A DNA stretch of 42,396 nt from an uncultured Streptococcus sp. (lineage in GTDB: Bacteria; Bacillota; Bacilli; Lactobacillales; Streptococcaceae): assembly GCF_901875575.1 (NCBI RefSeq), contig NZ_CABFMF010000012.1, positions 1-42,396 on the forward strand, in the 5' to 3' direction. Below are positions 42,258-42,396 of the stretch, one piece after another; within the stretch, counting starts at the first letter, position 1; each line of letters opens with the position of its first letter. The position numbers and the translations under genes are program-made. The notes beneath the pieces were generated by a model that was not told the origin of the DNA, searched no databases, and saw only the letters and a program-made list of their open reading frames with translations.

Positions 42258-42282
42258 TTCCACTTGGCTAGCCGAAGTGGAA
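42258..42282 (+). other. Hairpin in the 5' region of the IS30-like element
   Basis: TTCCACTT / AAGTGGAA enclosing GGCTAGCC, located about 70 nt before the transposase start. Structures like this near insertion sequence ends can shield the transposase gene from outside transcription. The exact terminal inverted repeat cannot be fixed without the other end. Confidence 0.4.
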
Positions 42283-42350
42283 ATCGGTCTAAAACGGATT
42301 TTTATGGTGGAATTAAGTGTGAGACGTTTGAGTTAGAAATGAGGTCCACT

Positions 42351-42396
42351 ATGACAAAACATAAACACCTTACCCTTTCAGACCGCAATGATATCC
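42351..42396 (+). CDS. IS30-family transposase, N-terminal fragment (runs off the window)
   Basis: ATG 42351 with GAGG 7 nt upstream encodes MTKHKHLTLSDRNDI, which matches the usual opening of streptococcal IS30-family transposases (HLTLxxRxxI, start of the helix-turn-helix region). Only 15 residues are visible; whether the element is intact cannot be seen. It is divergent from rpsB, with about 290 nt between the two start codons. Confidence 0.75.
   Translation, partial: MTKHKHLTLSDRNDI

Overview
The window looks like a chromosome segment of a mitis-group Streptococcus (S. mitis, S. oralis or a close relative of S. pneumoniae). The grounds are low G+C, pneumococcus-like protein sequences (AdcRCBA, ComFA/ComFC, TrhO, the LysM protein), a SigX com-box, a YSIRK/LPXTG giant surface protein and an IS30-type transposase start at the right edge. 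From memory of pneumococcal gene numbering, the left third (rgg to trhO) matches the SP_0095-SP_0107 neighbourhood read backwards, and the right third (band-7 gene to rpsB) matches SP_2156-SP_2215 read forwards. The accessory block between them (about 13.1-28.5 kb) therefore sits at a rearrangement junction.

Left, 1-13 kb: a decayed lanthipeptide locus (start of an ABC ATPase gene, and a LanC-like remnant with an in-frame amber codon) lies opposite an Rgg/MutR regulator, with a 16-nt direct repeat between them. Then come a LysM secreted protein, L-serine dehydratase sdaAB-sdaAA with a HAD phosphatase, a CapD/FlaA1-type sugar-nucleotide dehydratase with a GT2 glycosyltransferase, an MFS permease, a PadR-DUF1700-DUF4097 membrane-stress cassette plus a Glu-rich membrane protein, and the tRNA hydroxylase trhO.

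Middle, 13-28.5 kb: an orphan bacteriocin-immunity gene, about 0.9 kb of decayed DNA, and an 11.6-kb gene for a 3,876-residue wall-anchored protein with some 28 tandem units of about 77 residues plus divergent C-terminal units. Upstream of it lie a 13-A tract, decayed DNA and a GH2 beta-galactosidase (BgaA-like) pseudogene.

Right, 28.5-42.4 kb: an SPFH/band-7 protein, an iron alcohol dehydrogenase under a near-perfect Rex box, and two tiny hydrophobic peptides. The second peptide has the full architecture of an Fst-type type I toxin-antitoxin system: convergent antisense RNA, direct repeats and a shared terminator hairpin. These are followed by the zinc operon adcRCBA with an AdcR box, hpf, the late competence operon comFA-comFC with a com-box almost touching the start codon, yigZ (apparently leaderless), a bPH-domain protein, cysK, tsf and rpsB, then the start of an IS30-like element.

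The best candidates for something not commonly annotated are the Fst-like type I TA locus with its antisense RNA and the neighbouring 31-residue peptide, the higher-order repeat structure of the giant adhesin, and the decayed Rgg-controlled lanthipeptide locus.
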